Assembly: GCF_009746585.1 (NCBI RefSeq)
Contig: NZ_WRPO01000007.1
Span: 62,001 to 126,000, forward strand
DNA length: 64,000 nucleotides
Source of the DNA: Novosphingobium aquimarinum
Lineage (GTDB): Bacteria > Pseudomonadota > Alphaproteobacteria > Sphingomonadales > Sphingomonadaceae
Reading direction: 5' to 3'
The notes below the pieces were generated by a model. That model was not told where the DNA came from, ran no database searches, and was given only the letters and a program-made list of their open reading frames with translations. Below are positions 60,652-64,000 of this stretch, piece by piece. How positions within the stretch are numbered: the stretch's first letter is position 1; each line of letters starts with the position of its first letter. Position numbers and translations under genes: made by a program.

Positions 60652-61830
60652 TCAGCCCTCCGACTGGCCGTTGAAGAAGCGCGACAGGCGTTCGAGCGCC
60701 TCGTCCAGCCGCTCTTCGCTTTCCGATCCGAAGCACAGACGCAAGTGGCCTTCGCCCGCCGGCCCGTAGAAGCTGCCGGCTTCCACCACGACGTGGGCGT
60801 CCTCGAGTATGGCTTCGGCGATCGCCTGCGAGGGGCGCCCGAGCGCGCTCACGTCGGGAAAAGCATAGATCGTGCCTTGCGGGACTGCACACGTGACGCC
60901 CGGCATCTGGTTGAGCGCGCGCACCATCTTGTCGCGCCGGACCCGATCGGCCTCTTTCATCCGCCTTGCGCTTTCATTGCCGCTCAGCACGGCCTCGATC
61001 GCACCGTACTGAATGAACGTGTTCACGTGCGTCACGTCGTTCATCGTGATGGCCATCATGGCCTTGACGATCGCCGGCGGCGCGATCGCGCAGCCCAGCC
61101 GCCAGCCGTCCATCGCATAGGCCTTGGTGAAGGCGAGGAACGTGATGGTACGCTCGTACATGCCGGGCAGCGAGGCGATGCTGCAATGCTTGCTGTCGTC
61201 GTAGAGAACCTTTTCGTAGACCTCATCCGAATACACCAGCAGATCGTGGCGGATCGCGAGATCGGCCAGCGCTTCCAGCTCGGCGCGCTCGTAGACGCGG
61301 CCGGTGGGATTGCACGGATTGATCAGGACGATCGCCTTGGTGCGATCGGTGATTTTCGGCTCGATCAGCGCGGGATCGATGCGAAAGTCGTTCGCGGCAT
61401 CGAGCGGAGCGGCGACCATGCGTCCGCCCGCCAGTTCCACTTTGCCGACGTGCTGGGGGTAGAACGGTTCGAGGTGAATGACTTCATCGCCCGGATCGAT
61501 CGTGGCCATGATTGCCGCAAAAGCCGCGTGCGTGAGGCCGTTGGTGACGAGGATCTCATCGGGATCGACGCTCATGGCGTTCTCGGCCTGAAGCTTGTCC
61601 GCCAGCGCCTGGCGCAGTTCCGGGATGCCGCGCATGTCGGAATAGTGCACTTCACCGGCGCGCAACGCCGCGATCGCGGCATCCTTGATGTGCTCGGGCG
61701 TGTCGTGGCACGGGCGCCCGACTTCGAGATGGATGAGGTCGGCGCCTTGCGCGGCGAGCTTCATCGCTTTCTCGTACATTCCAAAGCTCTTGGGCGAAGC
61801 CTCGCGGATTCGCCGGGCGATCTGTTCCAT
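60652..61830 (-). CDS. Class I/II PLP-dependent aminotransferase
   Basis: A 392-residue fold-type I aminotransferase. The Schiff-base Lys is in FLAFTKAYAMDGWRLG (about residue 230), substrate/PLP residues appear in NPCNPTGRVY and YSDEVYEKVLYDD, and the C-terminal Arg in GEGHLRLCFG. ATG 61830 is chosen because it gives the usual N-terminus MEQIARRIREASPKSFGMYE. It resembles aspartate/aromatic aminotransferases; the specific substrate is unknown. Together with the downstream amidohydrolases it could recycle amino acids released from peptides. Confidence 0.9.
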   Translation of the reverse strand: MEQIARRIREASPKSFGMYEKAMKLAAQGADLIHLEVGRPCHDTPEHIKDAAIAALRAGEVHYSDMRGIPELRQALADKLQAENAMSVDPDEILVTNGLTHAAFAAIMATIDPGDEVIHLEPFYPQHVGKVELAGGRMVAAPLDAANDFRIDPALIEPKITDRTKAIVLINPCNPTGRVYERAELEALADLAIRHDLLVYSDEVYEKVLYDDSKHCSIASLPGMYERTITFLAFTKAYAMDGWRLGCAIAPPAIVKAMMAITMNDVTHVNTFIQYGAIEAVLSGNESARRMKEADRVRRDKMVRALNQMPGVTCAVPQGTIYAFPDVSALGRPSQAIAEAILEDAHVVVEAGSFYGPAGEGHLRLCFGSESEERLDEALERLSRFFNGQSEG

Positions 61831-61909
61831 CGGGTGTCCTTGCTCGTTCCGGTTCGTGTTCTTCCCGCGCGCATTGCGGAAATAGGGAATGCGCGGGAGG
61901 AGACCTGGC

Positions 61910-63346
61910 TTAGCGCTCGGCGCGCCTGAGAGCCCGCGTGCCGCCGGCCAGCGGCAGCTTGTCTTCATCGATCAGCATGCCGTTCTTCATCACCCAGACG
62001 ATCTGCTTGGCGTTGTTGACGTCCACGGTCGGGTCGGCGTTCAGCAGCACCATGTCGGCGAACTTGCCCGGCTCGATCGACCCCAGAACGTCGTCCTTGC
62101 CGAGGTGCTTGGCGCCGTTCAGCGTCGCCATCACGACGATGCGCGCAGCAGGCACGCCCGCGCTCTGCATCAGTTCCATCTCGCGATGGACGGCGGGGCC
62201 GATGGTCTGGTCGGTGGCGATGGCGACGATACCGCCGGCGGCATCGACCATCCGCATGTTTTCCTGCGCGACCGGGGTCATGACTTTCATCCACCAGGTC
62301 CAGCCGCGCTCCTTCCATTGCGGCGCGGTCTCCTCGCGCAGCTTGCGGATCGCGTCGGCCGAAAGCGACGCTTGGTACAGCGGCTGATCGAGGAATTCGG
62401 GATGCTCGACCAGGCGGCTGTAGCCTTCGCCGATCGTCAGCGTCGTGGCCATCGGCACTTTCTTGGCGCCCATCAGCTTGGCGAATTCTTCGGTGATCGG
62501 ACCTTGGATGACCGGGTGCGCGAGGCTGTCGATCCCGGCGAAGATCGCTTCGGTCGCGCGCAATTCGCTCGAGGTGTGCGCGGTCGTGCGTAGCCCGTGC
62601 AGATTGATCTCCTGGATCACCTGCTGCATCAGCTCGATCGGGAACTTGTCGATCATCGGGCGGGTGCCCCAACCATGCTCGTCATACGTCAGCTTGACGA
62701 CGTCCGGCTTTTGCTCCTCGAGGTAGTCGAGCAGCTTCTGGCGGTCCTGCGTCCAGTCGCCGATCTTGATCGCCATCGAGGAGCCGTGGCCGTTGGGCGA
62801 GGTCACAAGATTGCCGGTCGCGAAAATGCGCGGCGAGAGGATCTTGCCCGCGCGCTCCTCGGCGCGCAGCCCCATGATGTGCTGCGGCACGTTACCCGCA
62901 TCGTAAACCGTGGTGACGCCCGAATAGAGGTAGCTGGCCAGCGCTTGGAGGCCAAGTTCGTGGGCTTCCTTCTCGACGCGCAGCAATTCCGGCGTCGGCG
63001 ATGTCCGCTCGCCCTTGCCCCGCTCGACGCCGACGAGGCGCTTGCCGTCGCCGCCACGCGCACCCTGCAAATGAATATGAACGTCCATGAGGCCAGGCAT
63101 GAGGAACTTGCCGGCACCGTCGAGATGGCGACCTGGCACGGCCGGAGCCGCGGACGTCGGCGTCACGAAAGTGATATGGCCGTTCTCGACACCGACGGAC
63201 ATCGCCGATTGTTCAGGCTGACCGGTGCCGTCGATCAGGGTCACGTTGTCGACGATGTAATCCTCGGCGAGCGCCGGCGCGCAAAGGGCCAGCGCCAGCG
63301 AACCAACGCCCGAGGCAATCACCGTTTTGAGGGTTGGGAACTTCAT
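61910..63346 (-). CDS. Secreted metal-dependent amidohydrolase
   Basis: A 478-residue amidohydrolase with a signal peptide ending ALA-E. Metal ligands: MDVHIH (first strand), a Lys in PDVVKLTYDEHGWG that is normally carboxylated, TTAHTSS, DSLAHPVI, and the Asp of AIATDQ. It is more distant from the two enzymes at 14068 and 20458 than they are from each other. Its first codons overlap the stop of the next amidohydrolase upstream (4 bases), so the two are a tandem pair. Possible dipeptidase, lactonase or imidazolone-type activity; specificity unknown. Confidence 0.85.
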   Translation of the reverse strand: MKFPTLKTVIASGVGSLALALCAPALAEDYIVDNVTLIDGTGQPEQSAMSVGVENGHITFVTPTSAAPAVPGRHLDGAGKFLMPGLMDVHIHLQGARGGDGKRLVGVERGKGERTSPTPELLRVEKEAHELGLQALASYLYSGVTTVYDAGNVPQHIMGLRAEERAGKILSPRIFATGNLVTSPNGHGSSMAIKIGDWTQDRQKLLDYLEEQKPDVVKLTYDEHGWGTRPMIDKFPIELMQQVIQEINLHGLRTTAHTSSELRATEAIFAGIDSLAHPVIQGPITEEFAKLMGAKKVPMATTLTIGEGYSRLVEHPEFLDQPLYQASLSADAIRKLREETAPQWKERGWTWWMKVMTPVAQENMRMVDAAGGIVAIATDQTIGPAVHREMELMQSAGVPAARIVVMATLNGAKHLGKDDVLGSIEPGKFADMVLLNADPTVDVNNAKQIVWVMKNGMLIDEDKLPLAGGTRALRRAER

Positions 63347-64000
63347 TCGCTGACCTCCTGGCCATCCTGCTTGAAAACGAGACCGTCGCGCATGACGAAA
63401 TTGACCGACAGGACTGCGTCGATGTTGTCCAGCGGATTGGCGTCGAGCGCGATGACGTCGCCGGCCATGCCGGGTGCGAGCTTGCCGCGATCGCGCAATC
63501 CGCCGGCCATGGCCGCGTTGACGGTACCGGTCTTGAGAGCCTCCATCGGGCTCATGCCTGCGTTGACGTATTCGAGCATCTCGCGCGCGTTGGTGCCGTG
63601 CGGCGCAATGCCGTTGTCAGTGCCGAGCGCGATGGGCACGCCCATCTGGATCGCCATGCGCACCATCTTCTTCGGTTGGTCGCCAAGCTTGTAGAGCTTG
63701 GCCAACGAATTGGGTCGCAGGTTGCGGAACGGCCCTTGAGCGATCTTCTCGGGAGAATCGCCCACCCAGGTGATCGGCCATACGGTGGGCACCAGCCACG
63801 TGCCGCGCTCCTTCATCAGGCGCAGGCTTTCTTCGTCGGCCCACATGGCATGCTCGATGGAATCGTAACCAGCGCGAACCGCCGCATCGATGCCCGACTT
63901 GCCGTGGGCATGGGTCGTTACCTTGCGGCCCATCATGTGGCCGGCCTCGACAATGGCCTTTAGTTCGTCGTCGGTGAATTGCTGCTCGGTGCCGGCGTCC
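63343..64000 (-). CDS. Amidohydrolase, cut by the right window edge
   Basis: The C-terminal 218 residues or so of a second amidohydrolase; the frame continues without a stop beyond base 64000, so the true start is outside. Visible are THAHGKSGIDAAVRAGYDSI (His ligands), a long GTWLVPTV strand and the Asp of IALGTDNGIAPHG. It is directly upstream of, and overlaps, the amidohydrolase at 61910. Both probably act on related substrates in the periplasm. Confidence 0.85.
   Translation of the reverse strand, partial: DAGTEQQFTDDELKAIVEAGHMMGRKVTTHAHGKSGIDAAVRAGYDSIEHAMWADEESLRLMKERGTWLVPTVWPITWVGDSPEKIAQGPFRNLRPNSLAKLYKLGDQPKKMVRMAIQMGVPIALGTDNGIAPHGTNAREMLEYVNAGMSPMEALKTGTVNAAMAGGLRDRGKLAPGMAGDVIALDANPLDNIDAVLSVNFVMRDGLVFKQDGQEVSE

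Noticed and set aside
1..64000. CRISPR arrays, insertion sequences, tRNA or rRNA genes, prophage genes
   Set aside because: I found no direct-repeat arrays, transposase or integrase motifs, or structured RNA gene signatures in the window.

Overview
The window is about 64 kb of high-G+C DNA with dense operons, ATGA stop/start overlaps and no rRNA, tRNA, CRISPR or insertion sequence that I could see. The gene content points to an aerobic or microaerobic alphaproteobacterium, most likely a sphingomonad (Novosphingobium/Sphingobium/Erythrobacter-like). The signs are large TonB-dependent receptors, a TorF-type putative porin, secreted amidohydrolases and DUF885 peptidases, NodT-type RND efflux, and a complete cco/fix cluster with an alphaproteobacterial FNR. 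The species assignment is inference.

Layout. 0.2-2.4 kb: beta-carbonic anhydrase plus SulP anion transporter, a likely bicarbonate module. 2.7-3.6 kb: TorF-like porin. 3.6-9.2 kb (minus strand): DapA-like lyase/deaminase, a three-part FAD/2Fe-2S dehydrogenase, VOC protein, Rid-family protein and a lipoprotein, divergent from a LysR gene. 10.3-21.8 kb: sodium/solute symporter with a DUF3311 partner, two DUF885 peptidases, two paralogous prolidase-like amidohydrolases, a SnoaL-like protein and a TonB receptor. A 15-bp palindrome, TTGC(G/A)-N5-CGCAA, occurs in four intergenic sites across 5.4-15.4 kb. It suggests that this whole block is one LysR regulon for import and breakdown of (hydroxy)proline-type or related imino-acid peptides.

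22.0-34.4 kb: a MarR-controlled aromatic/indolic block. It holds indolepyruvate oxidoreductase (iorA, iorB), an isatin-hydrolase-like cyclase, a fused aryl-CoA 5-hydroxylase/Old Yellow Enzyme, a 4HBT thioesterase, gentisate dioxygenase, an FAH-family hydrolase, an arylacetonitrilase-like nitrilase and a flavin-reductase-fold protein. A TGCAAATGCA-type palindrome sits in three promoters here and again in front of the large TonB receptor at 55.7 kb.

34.4-45.4 kb: a microaerobic respiration block, ccoNOQP-ccoGHIS, a small Cys-rich secreted protein, hemN, ompW and fnr. FNR boxes lie in front of ccoN, ompW and hemN. 45.6-52.9 kb: a TetR-controlled RND efflux operon with two 16-bp operators 50 bp apart around a clear promoter. 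53.0-55.3 kb: YaiI-family protein and a DEAD-box helicase. 55.7-64.0 kb: TonB receptor, TPR/2OG-oxygenase-like protein, aminotransferase and two tandem amidohydrolases, the last running off the window.
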